Shown one piece after another: positions 19,865-27,742 of a stretch of DNA of 64,000 nt (positions within the stretch are counted from its first letter, which is position 1; every line of letters begins with the position of its first letter). The notes under the pieces are model-generated. The model made no database searches. It was not told the DNA's origin and worked only from the letters and a program-made list of their open reading frames with translations. Source of the stretch: Huiozyma naganishii CBS 8797 (taxonomy: Eukaryota > Ascomycota > Saccharomycetes > Saccharomycetales > Saccharomycetaceae); NCBI RefSeq assembly GCF_000348985.1, contig NC_035923.1, positions 372,001 through 436,000 of the forward strand, written 5' to 3'. A program made the translations under genes and the position numbers.

Positions 19865-20585
19865 ATGCGCTCCGCGAGGACTGTACCACACATGCAGTCC
19901 ATCTGGATAGATCAGAACCAATACATGGAGAAACTGTATGGATGTCAAATGGATCAGTTGTTCGATGCCACCACGACTGTATCTGGAACTAAAATAATTA
20001 GGCTGGATGCCTTTGACGACCATGAGACCGATATACATATACTGAACAGCAGCATACCTATACTAGGTAGTAACACAAACTTTATCGACCTGTCTGCCTC
20101 ACACCGTCTGATTCCACAACCGAAAAATCCAGCAAGAAAGGGTTCTACTCCAGTGAAGACCCCAATCATTCAATGGGATAAAATACGGAGAGTCGCAAAG
20201 GAGTGCCAGAAATTCATCACCAACCCAAAGGTCAAGCTGGGAAACAAGAAAGGCAAACATTCAAAAACTGTATCAAAAACCTTATGCATTTCATCACATA
20301 TCGCATGCAGAAACCTGTGTAGACTACACAGAGAGGGATCGTTCTTCATTTTCGACCCTACGGGAATCAAGATATCCACAGCAAGAGATACTTTTACCTT
20401 ACGAGAGCCACGGGTTAACGCTCGACCCGGACAAGTTTGCACCGCATACACCACCTCCACTGTGTAGAGCGTTTTGTACTCCCAAATTAGAGCTCGACAC
20501 AGTCTCAGCTTCAGCCTCGTTGTTTGAACTGGATCGGTCGCCGCAGACCCTCGTGAGATCTCGTTTCACCGATGACTCGTATTAG
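19865..20585 (+). CDS. GIC2: GIC2-like Cdc42 effector, reading frame broken inside the CRIB motif
   Basis: The ATG at 19865 opens a frame whose start (HMQSIWIDQNQYMEKLYG) resembles the N-terminus of Gic1/Gic2, which bind Cdc42-GTP at the bud site. Read straight, the frame loses family character after about residue 138 and ends at 20467. Moving +1 at the A5 run 20275-20279 gives VSKPYAFHHISHAE, a good CRIB match (consensus I/V-S-x-P-x-x-F-x-H-x-x-H), and the new frame stays open to TAG at 20583-20585, ending RSRFTDDSY. The two parts together make about 239 residues. Position beside SUM1 matches S. cerevisiae GIC2 (YDR309C). Either one extra A (sequence error or real mutation) or a second A5 run at 20263-20267 explains the shift. 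No known +1 frameshift signal was seen. Confidence 0.75.
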
Positions 20586-20827
20586 TCGTGAAAGAGAGAG
20601 AAAAAAAAAGAAGAAGGGATCCAGTTTTTCTTTATCTTCTTAATGATTAATCCGAATTGAGTCGGATGTTCGTTGATAAGCATGTTTTGGATTGTGGATA
20701 GTTCAGTTTAGTTTAGTTTATGGTAATATCGTCATTTTAATATCCCATCGAAATAATATATACTAGTTTTCTGGTTTATATTTGAAGTTGACTCATCTGG
20801 GAGGAAAAAGATATATAGGAAGCAGCG

Positions 20828-21289
20828 ATGGCCTCTGACAGCATAGCGATTAGATACGTCACTGACGGTGACAAAGAGGAATGGACCAGGTTATGGCTTG
20901 GATTCAGGGCCCATTATGATATTCCAATCCCCGATGGTCTCGGGGACGCCAATTTCAAGAGAATCATGGACGATTCCGTGGATATGTGGTCAGCGTTCGC
21001 CGTTGACACTTCAAGGGACGACAAGCCGATCGGTCTTGTCAATTGGGTGAGTCGACCATCCACATGGGACCTGACTGATATTGTATACCTTCACGATCTG
21101 TACGTGGACGAAAACGAGCGTGTTCGCGGCGTCGGACGCAAATTGATTGAGTTTGTCTACTCTGAAGCGGACAAGAGAGGCACCCCGCTGGTTTATTGGA
21201 CCACTGACCATTACAACCACAGGGCACAGCTCCTGTACACGAAGGTAGCCAAGAAGACCAGCAAGGTGATCTACGAGAGGGAGTTATGA
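20828..21289 (+). CDS. GNAT acetyltransferase, HPA2/HPA3-type, copy 1
   Basis: 153 codons. A GNAT domain covers the whole protein: IAIRYVTDGDKEEW at the N-terminus, DIVYLHDLYVDENERVRGVG (acetyl-CoA loop R-V-R-G-V-G) near residues 85-103, and DHYNHRAQLLYTKVAKKTSK before the end. S. cerevisiae Hpa2 acetylates histones in vitro and Hpa3 acetylates D-amino acids. The short uniform size fits this group. A paralogue follows 257 bp downstream on the same strand, and the two differ throughout, so the duplication is not recent. In S. cerevisiae the HPA genes are subtelomeric, so the position here is not syntenic. Substrate unknown. Confidence 0.9.
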   Translation: MASDSIAIRYVTDGDKEEWTRLWLGFRAHYDIPIPDGLGDANFKRIMDDSVDMWSAFAVDTSRDDKPIGLVNWVSRPSTWDLTDIVYLHDLYVDENERVRGVGRKLIEFVYSEADKRGTPLVYWTTDHYNHRAQLLYTKVAKKTSKVIYEREL

Positions 21290-21546
21290 GACGTACTAAA
21301 ATATACTTATATACACTTACGCACGCGCAGTCTTTCTAGAGCATCCGTAACTATGTTGAGTTGAAATATTTGGTGGTACCGATAAAAAACAGTTGCACAT
21401 ATGACTCACCATTTCGCTTTATTTTATTTACTGTTATCGTAATATTTCCAGATGATGCAATTAGCAGTAGCATATATAAGCAAGGGCCATTTTTTCCCTT
21501 CCCTGATATTGCCGATGAGTTTTGATGGATCAAGGACGTTAACAAT

Positions 21547-22011
21547 ATGGGATCTTCTGTGGAGGTGAGATACGTTCAGCCTGGTGACAGGGAGGAATTG
21601 GCTCGTCTCTTCACGCTGTACTTGAACTTCTACAAGTCGTTGGATAAAGTCCCCGCCACGCAGTTTGATTTGAACTTCAAGAGGTTCCTGGACCCGAAGG
21701 AGCGAATGTGGGCAGCTGTGGCAATTGACACGTCCACTGGGAAGCACATCGGTATGGTGCAGTGGTTCCACCACACGAGCACCTGGGAACCGGAGGGCTG
21801 TATCCTGTTGAACGATCTGTACGTGGATGAAGATTCACGGCTGGGCGGTGTAGGGCGGGCATTGATGGAGTTTGTATTTTCGGAAGGGGACAAGATTGGT
21901 GTCGGGAATGTGTATTGGCACACGGATACCTCTAACCACAGGGCACAATTGCTGTACACGAAAGTCGGGTATTTGTCTTCCCAGTGCAGGTACGTAAGAA
22001 ACGGTTACTGA
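21547..22011 (+). CDS. GNAT acetyltransferase, HPA2/HPA3-type, copy 2
   Basis: 154 codons. It starts VEVRYVQPGDREEL and carries CILLNDLYVDEDSRLGGVG (acetyl-CoA loop R-L-G-G-V-G) and NHRAQLLYTKVGYLSS. It is clearly homologous along its whole length to the gene just upstream, but the C-terminal strand differs (VGYLSSQCRYVRNGY against VAKKTSKVIYEREL), and the substrate-side segment near residues 30-60 is also changed. The two may have diverged in substrate. Assignment to HPA2 or HPA3 individually is not possible from sequence alone. Confidence 0.9.
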   Translation: MGSSVEVRYVQPGDREELARLFTLYLNFYKSLDKVPATQFDLNFKRFLDPKERMWAAVAIDTSTGKHIGMVQWFHHTSTWEPEGCILLNDLYVDEDSRLGGVGRALMEFVFSEGDKIGVGNVYWHTDTSNHRAQLLYTKVGYLSSQCRYVRNGY

Positions 22012-22202
22012 TATACGTATTTGTCGTATCGAGGTCAGATGTATACCGTTGCATAATTATACATAGTATTATCTGACACATACTTGATTATTTCATCTCT
22101 CTTTTTCCTCGAAGAAAGTGCAAGAAAATAATATCGAACAAAACTTTTAGAGGATAAGAACGGTATAAAGAAGTGGCCAGCTGTGGATATATAAGCGGGA
22201 CG

Positions 22203-22775
22203 ATGGCCCCCCGAATACTGAGCAGGTTCAATGTAGTGAGGCTAGTCAGTATCCTGTCACTGCTGTGTCTGTGGTTATTCTTTTCTAGCATCGAGATTTC
22301 GTTTGCGACGTCGATCTCACACATGAAGGACCCCAATGTGATCATTGACAGCGACATACGGTTTTCCGAGGACTACAAGATGGTCTCTGTGTATTCTGAC
22401 AAGCGCTCGAGCCAGTTAGGCCAGTCCGCGTGGTTGCTGTTCCACTCGTACCTGAACGGTACTGAGGATCATTTAAATGAGAAAGAGTGTCACCGCGTGA
22501 AACGGTTTGTCCGGATATTTGCAGAGGAGTACCCACTGTGCCGAGGAGATGTCAACGTGTTCAACGAGCTAGTACAGAGTGACCCAATACCGACCTCTTG
22601 TGGCAACCGGTTTCTGCTCAAGCTGTGGGGGTGTCACGTGCACAACCGAATGAACGTTGAGTTGGGCAAGCAAGAGTACGACTGTTCCTTGCTTTTCACT
22701 GATGACGAACTGAGTGATAACAGTGTCAAATTCAACAAAGTGAGTATTTCTAACGAGGGCGAGCAACCTGGTTGA
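22203..22775 (+). CDS. ERV2: Erv2-like ER sulfhydryl oxidase homologue lacking the active-site CxxC
   Basis: 190 codons from the ATG at 22203; the frame is open further up, but only with GTG. An N-terminal membrane anchor (about residues 12-35, VSILSLLCLWLFFSS) is followed by an Erv/ALR fold: LGQSAWLLFHSYL (FAD-site W and H), FVRIFAEEYPLC, and KLWGCHVHNRMNVELGKQ then YDC. Erv2 oxidises thiols in the ER lumen through a YPCxxC dithiol next to FAD. Here the motif reads YPLCRGDVNVF, with a single displaced cysteine, and the C-terminal Cys-x-Cys shuttle of yeast Erv2 is also missing. FAD-contacting residues remain. SPO24 and VMA13 follow as in S. cerevisiae YPR037C-YPR036W, so this is the syntenic ERV2. 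It may be a pseudoenzyme or have another role. Confidence 0.85.
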   Translation: MAPRILSRFNVVRLVSILSLLCLWLFFSSIEISFATSISHMKDPNVIIDSDIRFSEDYKMVSVYSDKRSSQLGQSAWLLFHSYLNGTEDHLNEKECHRVKRFVRIFAEEYPLCRGDVNVFNELVQSDPIPTSCGNRFLLKLWGCHVHNRMNVELGKQEYDCSLLFTDDELSDNSVKFNKVSISNEGEQPG

Positions 22776-22995
22776 GGTAGAGAGAGATTTTATCTAGAAT
22801 ATGCCTTATTACTGTATATAAAGTTATAGAGGTATGAAAACGGGTAGAGAGAATAGTAAAATGTTTCTATATTATCCAACCGGTGGACAATGTAAGAGCG
22901 CCTAAAAAGAATATGCGATTGTTCGATGCAGAGAAAGGGGAGGGGTCTTTCCCTCCCCGAGTTTATCAGTGTTTTTGAGTCATGTGCTGTACGAA

Positions 22996-23244
22996 TCACA
23001 GCAACGTCAAAGAACCTTTTCTGCCTCTTGCGGGAGCATCGCCGACAGCAGAGGCCGTGTTGGCCTCCACGAGTTCCATGTTCTTGCCCAGGGCGGCGTT
23101 GATGGCCAGCGCGGTGTCCAGGGCGTCCAATTGGGTGCAGTACGCGTCTGAGTTCTTCCTCGAGGCCTGTGGCGTCACAGGGGACAAGTGAGGAATAACA
23201 AAGGGTTCTGAAGTTTCAGCGTTCAATAGTGGTAGGAAAGCCAT
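22996..23244 (-). CDS. SPO24: Small Spo24-like protein (YPR036W-A family)
   Basis: 82 codons from the ATG at 23244. No known domain; residues 38-62 (QLDALDTALAINAALGKNME) form a likely amphipathic helix and are the most conserved-looking part. In S. cerevisiae a small protein gene, YPR036W-A/SPO24, lies between VMA13 and ERV2, exactly the position here, and its transcription has been reported to respond to Pdr1. The frame, position and a Pdr1-type site upstream agree. It converges on the ERV2-like gene. Function unknown. Identification rests mainly on synteny. Confidence 0.75.
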   Translation of the reverse strand: MAFLPLLNAETSEPFVIPHLSPVTPQASRKNSDAYCTQLDALDTALAINAALGKNMELVEANTASAVGDAPARGRKGSLTLL

Positions 23245-23762
23245 TTCTGTGTGTGTGTGTGTGTGTTGGTGTGTTCCTGTGAACAGGAGAATGTTACAGA
23301 GAAGAAGTAGCGTCGAGTGCCTCTCAACACTCCATTCGACCGACCCTTATATACCGTTCCCTCGGGCGGCCACCGCAGCGTCTTCCGGTCGTCCGCGCAG
23401 AAGGCCAAGCGTCATCCACATCTGCCGCAATCCGGGAAAATCGTAGCACCGAGAAGGACGTGACGCTCCGCAGACGGAAGGGCTGTGCACTGCTCAAAAG
23501 GGGAGCAGCAGCGTCATTCATTCACCCGTCGGTCATCCACGCAGAAACTTCTGCGTTCTTCTTTCGCGGTGTGTGGGTGTGCGTGATGGCCCGCTCTTCA
23601 GATAAGAACGCGCGGTGCGTTCCGCGGGGAATGACGCCCGTTCCGTGGATATATTGATTGCACGCACGTGACTGCGCTGTGCAGTGAGTCCGCTCTTATT
23701 ACACAGTTATACACACAGCGTGGTTTTCTCGCTTTAGGGGGGCCGGGCTCATGCTGACCACG
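23245..23762. other. SPO24 promoter region
   Basis: 518 bp between VMA13 and SPO24, GC-rich for an intergenic region. It contains a GT tract at 23249-23266 in the presumed 5' leader, a STRE-type AGGGG at 23499-23503, and Pdr1-type sites near 23621-23649. Confidence 0.6.
23642..23649. promoter_or_regulatory. Pleiotropic drug response element TCCGTGGA upstream of SPO24
   Basis: A perfect match to the Pdr1/Pdr3 consensus TCCRYGGA, 398 bp upstream of the SPO24 ATG. A one-mismatch copy, TCCGCGGG, lies at 23621-23628. Confidence 0.5.
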
Positions 23763-25253
23763 CTACTTGAAAGTATACCCGATGATGGACTGTGTGGCCT
23801 TCAGTGCTTCGTACTTCACGCGGGAATCGCTGTGGTTGAGCAACTGCATGATGACCACTTTACCGTTCATTTTGTTGAGAACGTCCACGCTCTCGTCAGG
23901 AAGCAACTCGATTACGTGCGTGATGTCGTTCAACAGCACCTGTATCACCAGCCTATCCCTTGTCTTCTTGCCGTCCCTCTCGTTTGCTGTGTCGTCATCC
24001 GTCGTCGTCGTAGCGGTGGTCTGCGCCTCGATCAAAAGACTGATCAGTCTCTTGAACAGTTTCCAGTTATCCTGCTTGAATCTATCAATGTTGTCCACCC
24101 AGAATGAACTGTCCACATGCGGTGGCGTCCAGCTTATCAGCCTCGAATTTATCTCAGCTAAGTACTCATCAAAGGAGGTCAGTTCCTTGTACTCCGCCTC
24201 GAGGATTTCCCGCAGAGAAGCAATATCCTGCCGAAGTTCCTGGTCGGAGTACTTCCGCTCGCTGAGGCTGTCCAGCGTCGCGATCCCGTTCCCAAGCAAG
24301 ATCAACTCCTTGATAAACGTCTTGTGGCCTCGAACGTGGCTCGAACAGCATTGCAACAGGATCCCAATGCAGACACGCGATATCTTCTCCTTGATAGTGA
24401 TCTTCACAAGTCTCAAGAGACCCAGAAGCTCCTTCAAGTGCTTCGATTCCAATTCACTCGCAATGTCGCAGTTGAAAGTCAATAACCATACGAGCAGCAG
24501 GGAGTAGTACTGCAATTGGATCCCCAGGTTGTTCGAGTTCGTGTTCATCAGCACAGCGTTTGTAGCACCGCCGTTGGTCCCGGAACTGCGATTGCTGCCA
24601 ATGATCTCAAACACGGTGGGGAGCACTTGCGACTCGTTCGCCCATACGAGACTCTTGTAACTCTGCACGGTGCACAGTTCTTGCAGCAACCGTATGCACA
24701 CGTAACATGTGTCCATCTGCTTTGTGTTGGTCAAGATCCGTAGGAACTTCTCGTTGTTCAAGAACTGCTCAACGAGCTTATCGTTGGTGAGCCCGCGTTG
24801 GATCAGCAACGAGACTATATTGAAGGAAGAGATCAGCACGGTCTGCAAGTCGTCATTCGGCTTGAAGGAGACCGCGTACAACTCCACGAGCTGTTCAGGG
24901 TGGTCCCTGAAGTACTCGACCGTGTCGTCAGACACGGTGGCCCTCTGACAGGAGAGCAACTCGGAGACAAGATTCTGTGCGGATTTGATCGAATCGTTGT
25001 TGCTAGAGTTGCCCAATAGGTGGATCAGGGGCTCGACGACGTTCGCATCGACTTTCAACTGCGCAAGCTCCTCGTCAGAGGCGGAGCCCCTCACGAGCAG
25101 GTTCTCCAGCCGCTTCGCCACGGACGCATCCAGCTCGCTCAACTCCGAGGCCCGTGCCAGCGCATCCCACGCAACAGACCGCGACCTTATTATGCTGCGT
25201 ATCTCACTGAAATGCGTGCTGTCCAGCAGAATCTTCCTGTTCCCAGTGCTCAT
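23763..25253 (-). CDS. VMA13: V-ATPase V1 subunit H
   Basis: 496 codons (S. cerevisiae 478). Subunit H joins V1 to Vo and silences ATP hydrolysis by free V1. The protein is an all-helical repeat protein. Recognisable stretches include SVAWDALARASELSELDASV near the N-terminus, LQYYSLLLVWLLTF in the middle and LLNHSDSRVKYEALKATQSI at the C-terminus. A short insert around residues 410-430 is rich in T and D. GLN1 lies upstream on the same strand, as in S. cerevisiae YPR035W-YPR036W. Confidence 0.96.
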   Translation of the reverse strand: MSTGNRKILLDSTHFSEIRSIIRSRSVAWDALARASELSELDASVAKRLENLLVRGSASDEELAQLKVDANVVEPLIHLLGNSSNNDSIKSAQNLVSELLSCQRATVSDDTVEYFRDHPEQLVELYAVSFKPNDDLQTVLISSFNIVSLLIQRGLTNDKLVEQFLNNEKFLRILTNTKQMDTCYVCIRLLQELCTVQSYKSLVWANESQVLPTVFEIIGSNRSSGTNGGATNAVLMNTNSNNLGIQLQYYSLLLVWLLTFNCDIASELESKHLKELLGLLRLVKITIKEKISRVCIGILLQCCSSHVRGHKTFIKELILLGNGIATLDSLSERKYSDQELRQDIASLREILEAEYKELTSFDEYLAEINSRLISWTPPHVDSSFWVDNIDRFKQDNWKLFKRLISLLIEAQTTATTTTDDDTANERDGKKTRDRLVIQVLLNDITHVIELLPDESVDVLNKMNGKVVIMQLLNHSDSRVKYEALKATQSIIGYTFK

Positions 25254-25696
25254 CGTGTATTGGGATTCTCAGCGTGGGGAGGGTTGCACAGGGTACGCAA
25301 AGCGGTCTTATCCTGTCAAATTGCAGTATCTTTCTTTACAACTGGGTCCTTTGTCGCCTGTTTTTTTTTCCTAAATATCTTCCCGTCGTTGTTACTTTTG
25401 AACCGTATCGTGTGATAACTGTGCAAGAGGTCGAGGGCGAGTCTGTCAGTTCGGTTGCTTGGGATTGTCGGTTTGTGTCTTTGTTATGATTTGGGATGGA
25501 TAAACTATACAATATATGTTCTATTAAAGGAGATGTAAGGGAGGGCTAGTAAAAGCCCTCGGTTCGGTTGTTTCATTAAGAGAGGGCGGGAGACGGGAGT
25601 ATGGGAGTCACCGTGACTCGACTCCCCCTCAGCTCCGGCCGACTTTGTTTGTTGCCATTAGAGATAAATTTGAGTTGTGAGGGTATGCACCCCGAC
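25254..25696. other. VMA13 upstream and GLN1 downstream region
   Basis: 443 bp with no gene. It holds T-rich stretches near 25370. Nothing distinctive was seen. Confidence 0.5.
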
Positions 25697-26812
25697 TTAG
25701 GAGGATTCCCTGTCGAACTCTTTGCTCATGTCGGCATCGTCGATGGCACCGCAGACGGTTTCACACATGATACCGGTGACCAAGTATGGGTCGATGTTGG
25801 AAGCCGGTCTACGGTCCTCGAAGTAGCCGTACCCCTCTCTTGCGACTGCTCTTGGGATTCTGATGGATGCGCCTCTGTTGGCGACACCTGCAGAGAAGGC
25901 GGTCATTGAGGCGGTCTCGTGTCTCCCCGTGAGCCTCAATTCGTTATCGGCACCGTACAACTTGATGTGTTCTAGATGTCTCTTGGACAATTTCTCGATC
26001 GCTTCGTCGATGTACTTCATCCCGCCTGGGGCTCTCATGTTCTTCGTGGAGACGTTAGTGTGGCACCCGGCACCGTTCCAGTCGCCCTTCAAAGGTTTTG
26101 GATGGAACGAGATCTTGACACCGAACTCCTCGGCGACTCTATGCAAGAAGTATCTTGCCATCCACAATTGGTCACCCATGGCGATCCCAGTACATGGACC
26201 GACTTGGAACTCCCATTGCGAGGGCATCACCTCCGCGTTGATCCCGGACAAGTTAATCCCCGCGTACAGACAGGCTCTGTAGTGAGCCTCGATGACGTCT
26301 CTTGCGTAGACTTTCCCAGCACCGACACCACAGTAGTAAGGTCCCTGTGGCGCAGGGAACCCGCCCTTTGGCCACCCGTAGACGTTGTCGTACATGTCGA
26401 ACAGCGTGTACTCCTGTTCCAGCCCGAACCAGATCTCTTCGTCCTTGTGTGCGTTGAACAGCTTAGCGGCCTCGTGTCTGTGGTTGAACTTGTTTGGAGT
26501 GCCGTCGTTGTTGAAACACTCGGCAAGCACGACGATGTTGTCACCGCCTCTGAAGGGGTCAGGGTACAGAGCGACGGGCTTCAGGTAGATGTCCGAGTCG
26601 TGGCCTGGGGCCTGGTTGGTCGAGGACCCGTCGAAGTTCCACTCTGGGAGCTGTTCCACCGAGGTGATCTTCTTGTTCAGAGTTCTGCCCTTGGAACGCA
26701 TGTTACCGGTCCCGTCGATCCACACGTACTCGGCGATAACTGAGCCCCTCTGGTCCAAATCGAGGAATTTCTGTAATATAGCAGTCTTTTGCATATGTTC
26801 TGTTTCAGCCAT
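25697..26812 (-). CDS. GLN1: Glutamine synthetase
   Basis: 371 codons, standard for eukaryotic type II glutamine synthetase, a cytosolic decamer that makes glutamine from glutamate, ammonia and ATP. Motifs: [20 protein letters not shown] near residue 64, [27 protein letters not shown] and [10 protein letters not shown]. Codon use is strongly biased and GC-rich, as expected for a highly expressed gene. Three GATA-factor core sites lie in the 930-bp upstream region, in keeping with nitrogen control by Gln3/Gat1 in S. cerevisiae. Complete and unremarkable. Confidence 0.99.
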   Translation of the reverse strand: MAETEHMQKTAILQKFLDLDQRGSVIAEYVWIDGTGNMRSKGRTLNKKITSVEQLPEWNFDGSSTNQAPGHDSDIYLKPVALYPDPFRGGDNIVVLAECFNNDGTPNKFNHRHEAAKLFNAHKDEEIWFGLEQEYTLFDMYDNVYGWPKGGFPAPQGPYYCGVGAGKVYARDVIEAHYRACLYAGINLSGINAEVMPSQWEFQVGPCTGIAMGDQLWMARYFLHRVAEEFGVKISFHPKPLKGDWNGAGCHTNVSTKNMRAPGGMKYIDEAIEKLSKRHLEHIKLYGADNELRLTGRHETASMTAFSAGVANRGASIRIPRAVAREGYGYFEDRRPASNIDPYLVTGIMCETVCGAIDDADMSKEFDRESS

Positions 26813-27742
26813 TTTTTGTGTGTATGTGTGGAGAAGGAGTTAGCTAAGTAGATACCGGAATCCAGTGAAGAAAGCTTGGTTCTTTGAGGGAAGACTGCAG
26901 AAACAAGACGAACCACCACCTCATCAGTCCGTCAATCCATCTATATATATATATACATATATATATATTTAGATAAGAAACCCACGATTGCAGTATACGT
27001 CTCGACATGCACAAAAAAAGATGCAAAAAAAGCAATTAAAGTCAGTCACTCAGAAACCCCGCACGGACCCACCGTCCCAATTCCTTATCTCTCGGTCAAA
27101 ACAAACCGTCACCCACAGCGCGAGCGAGAGAGCGTTCGCAGCGGCGGTTCTCCCGCGCGCACTTCATTGCCCGCAACGGGTGACCCCCCCGCGGACAAAA
27201 AAGAAACGCGCGGCTGGGCGGGCGGGAGAAATTGCGGCAATTTCTCTCTGTGCTGGGAGCAGTCGGGGGCGCAGTGTGGGCTGCTCGGGGGGGGAGTCAC
27301 ACGTTATCGGGTGTGGGCGGGCGGGTTTCAATGTGCGCGTGTTGTGGGTGCCGGAGGGCTGGCCAGACGCGGAGGATTAGGGGACGGCGCGTTTGCAGCA
27401 GGAGGGAGTTTCTCCGAAGCCGTTGCCCCAAGTTCTCTTATCAGCGTGGGTGTTTACACTGTTTCCCGTTTGGGGGGGGAGTCATCTTCGTGTGTAGTGA
27501 CGGTGGGTGCCCGCTTACCCGGACAGCCCCGGTTCCGACAGATCTTTTAACGTTTGTGGTAAAGAGATGGGTTTGACAGGGATTAAAATATTGATTTGTT
27601 CCCAGTAAACAACAACGAATTGTCTTTGAGGGGACCGTCCGCTGTTTGTGTCAGAGATCTCTCTGCATGGGTACTACAAAGAACCGTTTCTTGTCTTCTT
27701 ATTTATATATATACACACATCTATGAGGGAAGGGGGGGGGGG
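26813..27742. other. GLN1 promoter region
   Basis: 930 bp between GLN1 and the ARP7 stop. It contains an AT tract (26942-26970) about 130 bp from the GLN1 ATG that includes TATA elements, GATAAG at 26972-26977, CTTATC at 27084-27089 and 27437-27442, a very GC-rich stretch from about 27110 to 27540, and an 11-G run at 27732-27742 abutting the ARP7 stop. Confidence 0.65.
26972..26977. promoter_or_regulatory. GATAAG site in the GLN1 promoter
   Basis: A GATA-factor core 160 bp upstream of GLN1. Two further copies occur in the reverse orientation at 27084-27089 and 27437-27442. Confidence 0.5.

Noticed and set aside
20230..20285. Programmed +1 frameshift in GIC2
   Set aside because: None of the known yeast +1 shift heptamers is present; a homopolymer indel is simpler.
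23767..24507. 246-codon open frame on the plus strand inside VMA13
   Set aside because: Antisense shadow of a conserved gene; Ser/Leu-rich translation typical of such shadows.
25976..26743. 255-codon open frame on the plus strand inside GLN1
   Set aside because: Antisense to a highly biased, GC-rich gene, where long chance frames are common. No family resemblance.
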